Source of the DNA: Anaeromyxobacter_A sp035636195
GTDB lineage: Bacteria > Myxococcota > Myxococcia > Myxococcales > Anaeromyxobacteraceae
Reading direction: 5' to 3'
Length of the DNA stretch: 26,143 bases
Assembly: GCA_035636195.1 (NCBI GenBank)
Contig: DASPZP010000138.1
Span: forward strand, 1-26,143
Positions 14,604 to 21,857 of this stretch are shown one piece after another. A model generated the notes under the pieces. That model was not told where the DNA came from. It ran no database searches and was given only the letters and a program-made list of their open reading frames with translations. The position numbers and the translations under genes were made by a program. How positions within the stretch are numbered: position 1 is the stretch's first letter; each line of letters begins with the position of its first letter.

Positions 14604-15275
14604 CGATCCCCTCGGGTCCATCGTGTTGGCCGCGCCGGCGGACGTCCGCGCGGTGGGTGAGCTGGGCCGCGTGCGCCGGGCGCCCGCGGCGGGTTTCGGC
14701 ACGCCCGGCGCGGCAGCGCTGGCGGGCGCACCCGACGGCCGTCGCGCCGCCAGGCGCAAGAGGTTGCGCCCGCTGGCACGGAAGCGCTGGCCGAGGAGCG
14801 TGGCGCCGCGCTCCTCACCGAACGCCAGCTCCTCGGCGTCGAGGAAGTGCACGATCGACACCGGGAAGACGCGCCCGTCGAGCTTCACCTGGTCGCGCAA
14901 CCCGCGATGGAAGCGGCTCGCGGTGGGCGGCAGGAGCGCCACCCCCACCCGACCCGCCTCCCGCATGGCCGGATCGTCGATCCGGCCCACCGCCTCCGCC
15001 GCATCGCCTCCGAAGCCCTCGGCCTCGAGCCGCGCCAGGACGGCGGCGATCACCCGCGGATCGGCGTCGGTGACGGTGGCATAGATACGGGGACCGTGGC
15101 CCAGCGTGAAGACGGCATACCCGAGGCCAGCCGGCCGCAGCGGGCAGACGGCCACCGCGTGCTCGCCCCCCGCCCCGGGAACGTCGAACCAGCAGACGTC
15201 GCCCGTCGCTGCGGCAGGCAGGCGCTTCAGCACGAACGCGAGCAGGCGCGCATGGAGAGGATCGAGCTCGGACAC
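14604..15275 (-). CDS. Uncharacterised domain in frame with, and upstream of, the OFA transporter (possible fusion)
   Basis: From a GTG at 15275 the frame runs 224 codons with strongly G/C-biased third positions and no stop, and goes straight into the transporter. Residues 1-175 look like a folded soluble domain: SELDPLHARLLAFVLKRLP, a WFDVPG strand, YAVFTLGHGPRIYATVTDAD, then VALLPPTASRFHRGLRDQVKLDGRVFPVSIVHFLDAEELAFGEE and GQRFRASGRNLLRL. Residues 176-224 form an Ala/Pro/Arg-rich linker. I do not recognise the family. Either this is the N-terminal domain of a 649-residue fusion, with the transporter also made from its own start, or a single-base indel in the linker hides a separate gene. 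In the shifted frame a TGA overlaps the transporter ATG as ATGA, exactly as coupled genes do. No ribosome site is evident at 15275; the start is a guess from where the pattern begins. Confidence 0.55.
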
Positions 15276-15304
15276 GAGACGGCCATACTGACAGTGCCGG
15301 CCAG

Positions 15305-15324
15305 AATTGTCGCAGCGACGAATT
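15305..15324. promoter_or_regulatory. AATT-flanked palindrome upstream of the unknown-domain gene
   Basis: GTCGCAGCGAC (15309-15319) is a perfect 5+1+5 palindrome, flanked on both sides by AATT (15305-15308 and 15321-15324, one extra base on the right). It is a rare AT-containing patch in this GC-rich region and lies about 30 bases upstream of the minus-strand GTG at 15275. That is where an operator would sit. No regulator gene is nearby, so this is a candidate only. Confidence 0.35.
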
Positions 15325-15380
15325 GACGCACTCCGAGGAGGGGCGATCGGCCCAGGAGCTGCCCCACCACAGGCCGCCCT

Positions 15381-15437
15381 CCTGAACACCTCCTGCACGA
15401 TGACGGGCGCGAGGCCCATGGACGGCTCGTCGAGCAG
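15381..15437 (-). pseudogene. Remnant of a LivF-type branched-chain amino acid ABC ATPase
   Basis: One minus-strand frame contains LLDEPSMGLAPVIVQEVFR, which is the Walker B/D-loop segment of LivF (normally LLLLDEPS.GLAP..V..IF). Sequence on both sides does not continue the family: no signature motif upstream, and no H-loop or ILLVEQN segment downstream. Only about 19 codons survive. This is a fossil of a lost ABC transporter gene. The surrounding 15276-15755 stretch (480 bases) otherwise holds no gene I can support. Confidence 0.6.
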
Positions 15438-15755
15438 CTGTTGCGAATGGGCGTGACTGTTAGTGAACGCAGGCCGAGCGCTCGGTCTCGTCAAAATATG
15501 TTTCGGGGCGGCGGCCGGAGGGCACGCCAGGACGCATGCCCCTGCTGGGTCCGAGCGGGCGGGCGGCTCGCCGCGCGATGTCATGGCCCGCGCGCCGGTC
15601 GAGAACCCTCCGGAACCGGCTACCGCAACGGTTGGCGGCCTCGCTCGAGCCCCCGCCGGGCAGGGTGAGCAGAAAGTCCCGCTTGGGCTCGTGCTTGCGG
15701 GTTGCGGCGCCGGCGCGCACGATCATCGCTGCCTCTGGCTCAGGAACGACGTCTC

Positions 15756-16106
15756 ATGGATGATTGCACCATCAGTCGCGAACGCGAGGCCGAGCGGGTC
15801 ATCTTCCACCTCGCGGGCTCGTTCGATCGCGCCGGAGCGTGGGATCTCCGCGCGCGCCTCGACGGGGAAGCGACGCCGGAGGTGCTGCTCGATTTCAGCC
15901 TGGTCCGCGAGTTCTCCGATCTGGGGCTGGCGGTGGTGGCGCACGGGCTCATCGCCGGGTTGAAGCACGTGCACTTCCGCGGCGTGTGCCAGCACCAGCT
16001 CCGCATCTTCCAGTACTGCGGTGTGCCGATCCACGAGGTCCCCGCCGAAAATGACGCGGGCCCCGCCCGGTCGCTCACCCCTTTCACCGCCCAGCCGCGC
16101 GCCTAG
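15756..16106 (+). CDS. STAS-domain protein
   Basis: This 116-residue protein reads as a lone STAS (sulfate transporter/anti-sigma antagonist) fold: strand VIFHLAGSFDRAGAWDLRARL, then VLLDFSLVREFSDLGLAVVAHGL as the central strand and helix with the family loop. The loop usually reads D.S...(S/D)S.G; here it is EFSDLG, and the serine before the aspartate may be the phosphorylatable position. A further strand and helix follow (GLKHVHFRGVCQHQLRIFQYCGV). Such proteins act as anti-anti-sigma factors or as MlaB-like partners of lipid transporters; no kinase or phosphatase partner is adjacent. The ATG at 15756 has CAGGAACG upstream. The last 20 residues are low-complexity. Confidence 0.75.
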   Translation: MDDCTISREREAERVIFHLAGSFDRAGAWDLRARLDGEATPEVLLDFSLVREFSDLGLAVVAHGLIAGLKHVHFRGVCQHQLRIFQYCGVPIHEVPAENDAGPARSLTPFTAQPRA

Positions 16107-16112
16107 CCGCCG

Positions 16113-16964
16113 TCAGCTCCCTGGCAGCGAGGCGGGATTCCCGCCCCGGAGCTTCTGCTTCAACGCCGCCAGCGTCCCGCGGTCGTGGCCGCCGCTCCCG
16201 CTCAGCCCTTTCTGGGCGATGTACTGCCGTAGATGCGCGATGCGGTCGGGCGTGGTGGGGTGGTCGGAGAGGAACTTCGCGAGACCCGGACTCGACCCCT
16301 CCATCTTCCGGAGCTTGTCGAAGAAGGTGATGAGACCGTTCGGGTCGTAGCCGGCGGCGCTGGTATACCTGGCGCCATACTCGTCGGCTTCCGTCTCGTC
16401 TTCGCGCGAGTTGGCGAGCATCAGGCCCTGGCCCCCGGCGCCGGCCACCACCTTCGACAGCATGGACGGGTTCTGTCCCAGGGCGAGCGCGGCCACCGCC
16501 TGCAACCCGAGCGCGTCGACCATCTGCCGCGCCGAGTGACGCGCCACCACGTGGCCGGCCTCGTGCGACAGGACCCCGGCCAGCTCGGCCTCGTCGTCCG
16601 CTGCGCCGAGGAGGCCGGAGTAGACGTAGAGGTGACCGCCGGGGGTCGCGAAGGCGTTCACCGTCTTCGGATCGTCGATCACCTTCACGTCCCACTTCAC
16701 CCCGGGCCGATCCTTCTCGGCGAGCGGCAGGATGCGGTCGGTCATCCCCTTCACGAAGCTCACCACCTGCGGGTCGTCGAGGTACTTCACCTTCTGCTTC
16801 TGCTCCAGCTCCTGCTTCACCTGCATCCCGAGCTGGTTCTCCTGCTCGTCGGAGATGAGCGCCTTGGCGACGGTGGTCTCCGCGCTGGCGCGCTGCGCGT
16901 GCGAGCAGCCGGCGGTGAGCGACAGGATGGCTGCTGCGGCGGCGGCCCGTGCCGCGCGCGTCAT
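16113..16964 (-). CDS. M48 family metalloprotease, lipoprotein
   Basis: This 283-residue protein has a lipoprotein signal peptide: a basic MTR start, an Ala-rich core and the lipobox LTAGC with Cys20. The M48 domain follows, with HEAGH at 134-138 (zinc ligands and catalytic Glu) extended to VVARHSARQ, and the third ligand in EDETEADEYG (E190), which also gives the EAD motif. A HPTTPDRIAHL block near the end is typical of the BepA/LoiP (YfgC/YggG) group of periplasmic quality-control proteases. The role would be degradation of misfolded outer-membrane or periplasmic proteins. The ATG at 16964 overlaps the stop of the tiny upstream membrane gene by 4 bases, so the two are translated together. 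The convergent STAS gene ends 6 bases away. Confidence 0.93.
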   Translation of the reverse strand: MTRAARAAAAAAILSLTAGCSHAQRASAETTVAKALISDEQENQLGMQVKQELEQKQKVKYLDDPQVVSFVKGMTDRILPLAEKDRPGVKWDVKVIDDPKTVNAFATPGGHLYVYSGLLGAADDEAELAGVLSHEAGHVVARHSARQMVDALGLQAVAALALGQNPSMLSKVVAGAGGQGLMLANSREDETEADEYGARYTSAAGYDPNGLITFFDKLRKMEGSSPGLAKFLSDHPTTPDRIAHLRQYIAQKGLSGSGGHDRGTLAALKQKLRGGNPASLPGS

Positions 16965-17113
16965 ACGGTGGCGGTGCCTCGGCGGAGGACGGCGAAGATC
17001 AGGCTGATCACCGCGAGCACCAAGAGCACGTGCACCCACCAACCCATGGTGGCGCCGCTCACCATGCCGAGCGCCCACAACACGAACAGTATGATCGTGA
17101 TCGTCCAGAGCAT
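16961..17113 (-). CDS. DUF5670 / lmo0937-type micro-membrane protein
   Basis: This 50-residue protein starts MLWTITIILFVLWALGMVSG, continues through a Gly/Trp turn (GATMGWWVH), and has a second hydrophobic helix (VLLVLAVISLIFAVLRR). The MLWTI..IL..LW.LG opening and two-helix layout match the short lmo0937/DUF5670 family, often stress-induced membrane proteins of unknown function. An AGGGGGGG ribosome site lies 7 bases upstream of the ATG. The TGA overlaps the ATG of the M48 lipoprotein (ATGA), indicating coupled translation. It would sit in the inner membrane. Confidence 0.85.
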   Translation of the reverse strand: MLWTITIILFVLWALGMVSGATMGWWVHVLLVLAVISLIFAVLRRGTATV

Positions 17114-17174
17114 GTGTTCACCCCCCCTGGTCGAAACGATAAGGCCGCCCCGAAGTCGGAGGGAGTGACCCCGG

Positions 17175-17188
17175 CCAGGTACGCCTGG
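17175..17188. promoter_or_regulatory. Inverted repeat in the divergent Ku/DUF5670 promoter region
   Basis: CCAGG (17175-17179) and CCTGG (17184-17188) form a perfect 5-bp inverted repeat around TACG. It lies in the 152-base gap between divergent genes and about 78 bases before the Ku start. It could be an operator for either. No clear sigma-70 boxes could be read in this gap. Confidence 0.22.
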
Positions 17189-17265
17189 GACCCGTCCGAC
17201 CGCTCGCCCGCCCGTTGCGGACGGGAGCGTGTGAGAAGAGCTTTGCGGTCGAGGAGGAGGTCCCT

Positions 17266-18156
17266 ATGGCCCGCGCCATCTGGAGCGGCTCGATCAGCTT
17301 CGGGCTGGTGAACGTCCCGGTGAAGCTCTTCAGCGCCGTGTCGCAGAAGGAGGTTCACTTCAACATGCTGCACGACAAGGACGGCGCCCGGATCAACCTG
17401 AAGCGATTCTGCTCGGCCGAGGACGTCGAGGTCCCGTACGAGCACATCGTGAAGGGTTACGAGGTCTCCAAGGGGCGCTACGTCACCGTCACCCCGGCCG
17501 AGCTCGAGGGGGTGGATCCGAAGGCCTCCCGCACCATCGACATCCAGGACTTCGTCGAGCTCGCGGAGATCGATCCCATCTACTACGACCAGACCTATTA
17601 CCTCGCGCCCGACCGGGGCGCGGGAAAGGCCTATGCGCTGCTGCTGGAAGCGATGCGCAGCACCGGCCGGGTCGGCATCGCGCGGTTCGTGCTGAGGACG
17701 AAGGAGGCGCTGTGCTGCGTGCGGCCGCTGGGCAGCGCGCTGGCGCTCTCCACCATGAACTACGCCGACGAGATCGTCTCGCTGGACGAGCTCGAGCTCC
17801 CCAGGGAGCCGGCCCCGGCGCCGCGCGAGCTGGAGATGGCGGGGAGGCTCGTCGACTCCCTCACCACCGCCTTCGAGCCCGGCCGCTATCACGACACGCA
17901 TCGTGAAAAGGTGCTCGCGCTGGTCGAGAAGAAAGCCGCCGGCGAGGAGGTTGTGCTCCCGCCGGAGGCGGCGCCGGCCAAGGTGGTGAACCTCGCCGAT
18001 GCGCTGGCCGCCAGCCTCGCCGCCCGGCAGCAGGGGGCGGCGGGGGGCGTGCGGCACGCCGAGTCGGGGGTCGAGCAGGGTCGAGCGCGCCGCGCCGCAC
18101 CGCGGCGCGAGGCGGCGCGCACCGCCGGACACCGCAAGAAGCGGGGCGGCGGGTGA
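17266..18156 (+). CDS. ku: Ku DNA end-binding protein
   Basis: This 296-residue bacterial Ku begins MARAIWSGSISFGLVNVPVKLF, the family signature, and continues through the beta-barrel ring with NMLHDKDGARINLKR and VPYEHIVKGYEV. The helical arm includes PGRYHDTHREKVLALVEKKAAGE. The homodimer threads onto broken DNA ends and recruits LigD for non-homologous end joining. After about residue 255 the tail is Ala/Arg/Lys-rich and disordered, ending in HRKKRGGG; such basic tails help DNA binding and LigD recruitment. The start is certain: GAGGAGGAGG ends 5 bases before the ATG. The stop overlaps the start of the LigD polymerase gene (GTGA), so both are made together. Confidence 0.96.
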   Translation: MARAIWSGSISFGLVNVPVKLFSAVSQKEVHFNMLHDKDGARINLKRFCSAEDVEVPYEHIVKGYEVSKGRYVTVTPAELEGVDPKASRTIDIQDFVELAEIDPIYYDQTYYLAPDRGAGKAYALLLEAMRSTGRVGIARFVLRTKEALCCVRPLGSALALSTMNYADEIVSLDELELPREPAPAPRELEMAGRLVDSLTTAFEPGRYHDTHREKVLALVEKKAAGEEVVLPPEAAPAKVVNLADALAASLAARQQGAAGGVRHAESGVEQGRARRAAPRREAARTAGHRKKRGGG

Positions 18157-19274
18157 GCCCGCGGCGGGCCGTGGAGGTGGAGATCGAGGGCCGCCGCCTG
18201 GAGCTCTCGAACCTCGACAAGGTGTTCTATCCGGCGACGGGATTCACCAAAGGTGAGGTCATCGACTATTACACGCGGATCGCACCCGCGCTCCTGCCGC
18301 ACCTGCGCGACCGACCGCTCACGCTGAAGCGCTACCCCAGCGGCGTGGAGGGGCCCTTCTTCTACGAGAAGCGCTGTCCCGCTCATCGTCCGGAGTGGGT
18401 GCGCACCGAGGGCGTGTGGAGCTCCACCAGCCAGGACCTCATCCGCTTCTGCGTGGCGGACGATCTCGCCACCCTGGTCTGGGCGGTGAACCTGGCTGAT
18501 CTGGAGATGCACACCGCGCTGCACCGGGTGCCGGAGGTGGAGCGCCCGACCGCGCTGGTCTTCGACCTCGATCCCGGCGCGCCGGCCGACGCGGTGCAGT
18601 GCTGCGAGGTGGCCCTCCTGTTGCGCACCCTCCTCGACCGGCTCGGCCTCCAGGCCTACCCGAAGACCTCCGGCTCGAAGGGGGTGCAGGTCTACGTGCC
18701 CCTCAACACCCCCGTCGACTACGCCGCCACGAAGGCGTTCGCCCGGGCCGTGGCCGAGCTGCTCGAGCGCGAACATCCGGACCTGGTGGTCTCGTCCATG
18801 AAGAAGGACGTCCGCGTGGGAAGAGTCCTGGTGGACTGGAGCCAGAACGACGTCCACAAGACGACCGTCTGCGTCTGGTCGTTGCGCGCCAAGGAGCGGC
18901 CGACGGTCTCGACTCCCCTGCGCTGGACCGAGGTCGAGGCAGCCGTGCGCGCCCGCGAGGCGAGCCGGCTCGCCATCGAGGCGCCCGCGGCGCTCGCCCG
19001 CTTCGCGAAGGACCGCGATCTCTTTGCGCCGGTGCTGACCCTGGAACAGCGGCTCCCCGCGCTGGCGGTGCTCGCGGGGGGCGCACCGTCGCGCCGCAAG
19101 GTCACGCGGAGCGAGGCCGCCTCGCCGGGCGCAGGTACCAAGGCAGGGGCACGCCGGAAGGGCCGGAGCGAGGCGCCCCCCCCGCGCGCTCGCCGGGCAG
19201 GCTCCGGGGGGCGCAGGCCGCCTCCGGGCTCTCGACCCCGAGGCGGGCACGATGAATATCTTCCGTCGGAGTGA
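18153..19274 (+). CDS. Stand-alone LigD polymerase (primase-polymerase) domain protein
   Basis: This 373-residue protein carries the LigD polymerase/PrimPol domain: LSNLDKVFYPATGFTKGEVIDYY at the start, the catalytic pair D138/D140 in LVFDLDPG, the KTSGSKGVQVYVPL nucleotide-binding segment (171-184), and the third metal ligand D227 in VLVDWSQND. It fills gaps and adds nucleotides, preferably ribonucleotides, at Ku-bound ends. In many bacteria it is fused to phosphoesterase and ligase domains; here it stands alone, the other two domains being in a separate minus-strand gene at 20202-21734. The last 75 residues are a Pro/Arg/Gly-rich disordered tail, probably DNA-binding. The GTG start overlaps the Ku stop. 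A third of the LigD reaction set is therefore in operon with Ku. Confidence 0.93.
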   Translation: MSPRRAVEVEIEGRRLELSNLDKVFYPATGFTKGEVIDYYTRIAPALLPHLRDRPLTLKRYPSGVEGPFFYEKRCPAHRPEWVRTEGVWSSTSQDLIRFCVADDLATLVWAVNLADLEMHTALHRVPEVERPTALVFDLDPGAPADAVQCCEVALLLRTLLDRLGLQAYPKTSGSKGVQVYVPLNTPVDYAATKAFARAVAELLEREHPDLVVSSMKKDVRVGRVLVDWSQNDVHKTTVCVWSLRAKERPTVSTPLRWTEVEAAVRAREASRLAIEAPAALARFAKDRDLFAPVLTLEQRLPALAVLAGGAPSRRKVTRSEAASPGAGTKAGARRKGRSEAPPPRARRAGSGGRRPPPGSRPRGGHDEYLPSE

Positions 19275-19305
19275 CCGGCGTGCCGTCCGGGGAGGGAGCT
19301 AAGCC

Positions 19306-19737
19306 ATGGATCAGCCAGTGAGCGAGGGCCCAGCGGCGCAGCGCCCGGACGTTCAGTTGCAGGATCTCAGCGTCAAGACGCTCGTGACGGAGATCGCCCA
19401 GAAGGCGAGCCTCCTCGCGCGAACGGAGGTCGCCCTCGCCAAGGCGGAGGTGAAGGAGCAGGTCCGCGCCGAGATCCGGATGGCGAGCGGCCTGGGCGTG
19501 GCGGGGGTGTGCGCGCTCCTCACGCTCAACCTCCTGCTCGTGGCGGGGGTGTTCGCGCTGGCGGAGGCGGAGCTCATGCGCGGCTGGGTCGCCGCGCTCC
19601 TCTTCGCTCTCGCGGTGCTCCTCATCGGGACCGTGGCGGGGCTCCTGGGGTGGAGAAGGCGTGTGCGGGAGCCGCTCCCGGTGACGCGCCGCTCGGTCGA
19701 GGAGAACCTACGATGGGCGAAAGAGCGGATGGCGTGA
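19306..19737 (+). CDS. Phage holin family / Holin-X-like membrane protein
   Basis: This 143-residue protein has a soluble N-terminus with an amphipathic helix (TEIAQKASLLARTEVALAKAEVKEQ, about 28-52), two membrane helices (about 62-85 and 94-115), and a basic C-terminal tail. The motif LL..E..LAKAE..... before two helices is typical of the Holin-X superfamily III (PF07332) group, commonly chromosomal in bacteria and found next to DUF3618 proteins. They are called holins by similarity only; no endolysin or phage gene is near. The start ATG has GGGAGC upstream. The next gene overlaps it by 25 bases. Confidence 0.83.
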   Translation: MDQPVSEGPAAQRPDVQLQDLSVKTLVTEIAQKASLLARTEVALAKAEVKEQVRAEIRMASGLGVAGVCALLTLNLLLVAGVFALAEAELMRGWVAALLFALAVLLIGTVAGLLGWRRRVREPLPVTRRSVEENLRWAKERMA

Positions 19738-20195
19738 AGGTGGATCGCGGCGGCTCTGGCGCGCTCGCGCGGGACATCTCGAGGATCCGGGACGAGCTCG
19801 GCGCGCTCGTCGGCGAGCTCGACCGCCGTCGTCGGGAGCTGCTCGACGTCCGCGGTCACGTGCGCCGCCACCCGGCGGCGGCCTCGCTGGCCGCAGCGGC
19901 GGTGGTGGCCATCCTGGGCGGCTCGGTCGCGCTCCTCGTGTACAACACGCACCGCAAGCAGCGCGCGGCGTACCGCGCAAAGCAGCTCCGGATCGCGCTC
20001 GGCCGCATGGTGGACCATCCCGAGCGCGTGGCCCGCGGCGAGGCGCCCCCCGGCGAGAAGATCCTGGCCGCGGTGGGGACCGCGGTCGCCACGCTGCTCG
20101 TGAAGCAGGCCCTGGCGCGCGCCGTCCCGGCGCCCCAGGCCGCGCGCGGGCCCCAAGAACAGGCGCACGACGGGCGGTCACGCGCTCGGGCGTGA
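19713..20195 (+). CDS. DUF3618-like membrane protein
   Basis: This 160-residue protein starts with a helical region ISRIRDELGALVGELDRRRRELLDV, the (R/E)...I...R.EL...V..L..R pattern of DUF3618. A membrane helix follows at about 56-77 with a basic cytoplasmic edge, then a second hydrophobic stretch (KILAAVGTAVATLLVKQALA, about 116-135). Its function is not known; members travel with Holin-X-type genes in envelope-stress loci. The ATG at 19713 lies inside the end of the previous gene, with GAGGAG well placed before it, so translation is coupled. The gene converges on the LigD ligase gene with a 6-base gap. Confidence 0.75.
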   Translation: MGERADGVKVDRGGSGALARDISRIRDELGALVGELDRRRRELLDVRGHVRRHPAAASLAAAAVVAILGGSVALLVYNTHRKQRAAYRAKQLRIALGRMVDHPERVARGEAPPGEKILAAVGTAVATLLVKQALARAVPAPQAARGPQEQAHDGRSRARA

Positions 20196-20212
20196 GCGCC
20201 GCTACCGGCGCT
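20195..20212. terminator. Perfect stem-loop across the DUF3618-like/LigD convergent junction
   Basis: AGCGCC (20195-20200) and GGCGCT (20207-20212) form a perfect 6-bp stem, extendable by a G-U pair, around a GCTACC loop. The hairpin covers the 6-base gap and both stop codons. No T-tract follows on either strand, so it is a candidate bidirectional transcript end only. Confidence 0.35.
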
Positions 20213-21734
20213 TCGAAGATGCGCGCTCCCGCACGCAGTCCTCGGGGTTCTTGTCTTCGCGCAGGCCCTTGAACGATGGGTGGCGAAGCTTGCCATCCGC
20301 CGTCCACTCGGAGAACGCCACCTCGGCCACCAGCCGCGGGGTGACCCAGCGCGCGTCGCGCAGGCGCGGAGCACCCGCGGCGGGCGACTCCTCGACCCGG
20401 TCCGGCTCCAGCCGGCGGAAGAGCTCGCGCCGGATGGCCTCCGTGTACCCCGTGCCCACCTTCCCCGCGTAGACGAAGCGCTTCCCCTCACGCACGGCGA
20501 GGAGCAACGCGCCGATCGCCTCTTCGCCGCTGGAGATGGGCGTGTAGCCGATGATGGCGAGCTCCTGCCCCGCGGTCACCTTCACCTTGAGCCAGTCCGT
20601 CGAGCGGCGTCCCTCGTATCGGGAGGCGGCGCGCTTCGCCACGAGCCCTTCCCAACCTTCTCGCCGCGCGCGAGCCATCGCCTTCCGGACGGGGCGGGGG
20701 ACCTCCTCCGCGACCTGCAGCGGGTCGCGGGCTCCGGCGAGCAGGCTCTCCAGGAGCTCCCGGCGCGCCTCGATGGGCCGCCCGCGCAGATCCTCGCCGT
20801 CGAGCCAGAGGAGGTCGAAGGCGACGTAGCGGGTGCGCCCGCTCGCGCCCTGTAGCGCTTGAAACCGGGACGCGCCCTCCCCATCCGCCACGATCTCGCC
20901 ATCGAGCACCGCCTCGCCCACCACCAGCCGACGGAGCGCCACCGCCACCTCCGGGAAGCGCGGCGCGAGGTCGAGCCCGTTCCGGCTCTGCAGGGAGAGG
21001 CGGCCGCCGGAGAGCCCGGCCAGCGCGCGGAACCCGTCGTACTTCACCTCGAGGCGATCGTCCGCCGCCACGTCATCCTCGGTCGCGAGGGTGGCGAGCA
21101 TCGGCGGCCACACGCGGAGGAGCAGGTCGATCGGGCTCGGGTGCGCCGCGCGCAAGGTCTTCGCGGCCACTGGCCCGCGCGTCACCCTCCGCCCGCTCAG
21201 CACCGACTCCGGGCGCTCCTCGACCACGTCGAAGGCCGCGTTGGCCACCTCGTCCTTCGCCTTGAAGAAGAGCCACTGCGCCTTGCCGCCGACCGGCCGG
21301 GTGCGGACGAGGTGCCAGCGCCCGCGCAGCTTCTCGCCCGAGAGCTCCAGGACGAGGTGCCCCTTCTCCTTCTGCTGCGCCGCCTGTCCTGGAGGGACGG
21401 TGTCGTAGGTACCCCGCTCCCAGACGAGCGAGTCGCCCGCACCGTACTCGCCATCCGGGATGCGTCCCTCGAACTCGCCATAGGCGAGAGGGTGGTCCTC
21501 CGTCTCGACCGCCAGTCGCTTCACGGCGGGGTCGTAGCTCGGCCCCTTCGGCACCGACCAGCTCGCCAGCACCCCATCCAGCTCGAGCCGAAGGTCGTAG
21601 TGCAGCCGGCGAGCGTGGTGCTTGTGGATCATGAAGGTGAATGGCCCCCTCGCCCGGACGCGCGGGCGGCCGGCCGGCGGCTCGGGCGTGACGTGGAAAT
21701 CGCGCTTCGCGTCGTAGAGGTCGAGCTTCGCCAT
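20202..21734 (-). CDS. ligD: LigD phosphoesterase-ligase (ATP-dependent DNA ligase with 3'-phosphoesterase domain)
   Basis: This 510-residue protein starts with a LigD 3'-phosphoesterase domain: FMIHKHHARRLHYDLRLELDG with the metal-binding His37/39/45 group and D47, EDHPLAYGEFEG with H81, and the GEYGAG motif (residues 95-100). The ATP-dependent ligase domain follows: adenylation motif I EVKYDGFR with K231, QSRNG (R251), DGE near 280, the AFDLLWLDG stretch, GLVAKR and DWLKVK. The C-terminus is an OB-fold (YAGKVGTGY, RHPSFKGLREDK). It cleans 3' ends and seals Ku-bound breaks. The polymerase domain that completes LigD in many bacteria is absent here and sits in a separate gene facing this one. 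The ATG at 21734 begins the conserved domain. No neighbour shares its direction closely. Confidence 0.95.
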   Translation of the reverse strand: MAKLDLYDAKRDFHVTPEPPAGRPRVRARGPFTFMIHKHHARRLHYDLRLELDGVLASWSVPKGPSYDPAVKRLAVETEDHPLAYGEFEGRIPDGEYGAGDSLVWERGTYDTVPPGQAAQQKEKGHLVLELSGEKLRGRWHLVRTRPVGGKAQWLFFKAKDEVANAAFDVVEERPESVLSGRRVTRGPVAAKTLRAAHPSPIDLLLRVWPPMLATLATEDDVAADDRLEVKYDGFRALAGLSGGRLSLQSRNGLDLAPRFPEVAVALRRLVVGEAVLDGEIVADGEGASRFQALQGASGRTRYVAFDLLWLDGEDLRGRPIEARRELLESLLAGARDPLQVAEEVPRPVRKAMARARREGWEGLVAKRAASRYEGRRSTDWLKVKVTAGQELAIIGYTPISSGEEAIGALLLAVREGKRFVYAGKVGTGYTEAIRRELFRRLEPDRVEESPAAGAPRLRDARWVTPRLVAEVAFSEWTADGKLRHPSFKGLREDKNPEDCVRERASSKRR

Positions 21735-21857
21735 CCGCTACCCCATGGTCGCGCAGGAGCGTTCCATGCCCTTCAAGATGGGGCGCGCGGACGTGCTCGT
21801 GAAGGAGGTCGCGCCGGCCCCGAGCGGGACCTGCCCGGCGGCGCGTGGGGACGGCGA

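Noticed and set aside
15463..15755. Overlapping small frames on both strands before the STAS gene
   Set aside because: None has a ribosome site, a motif or consistent third-position bias; only the LivF fragment nearby is recognisable.
17889..19250. 450-codon minus-strand frame over Ku/LigD polymerase
   Set aside because: Shadow frame; the plus-strand genes have clear catalytic residues and coupled starts.
19306..20195. Prophage or lysis cassette suggested by the holin-like gene
   Set aside because: No endolysin, spanin, integrase, capsid gene or attachment repeats are present; Holin-X and DUF3618-type genes are common chromosomal pairs.
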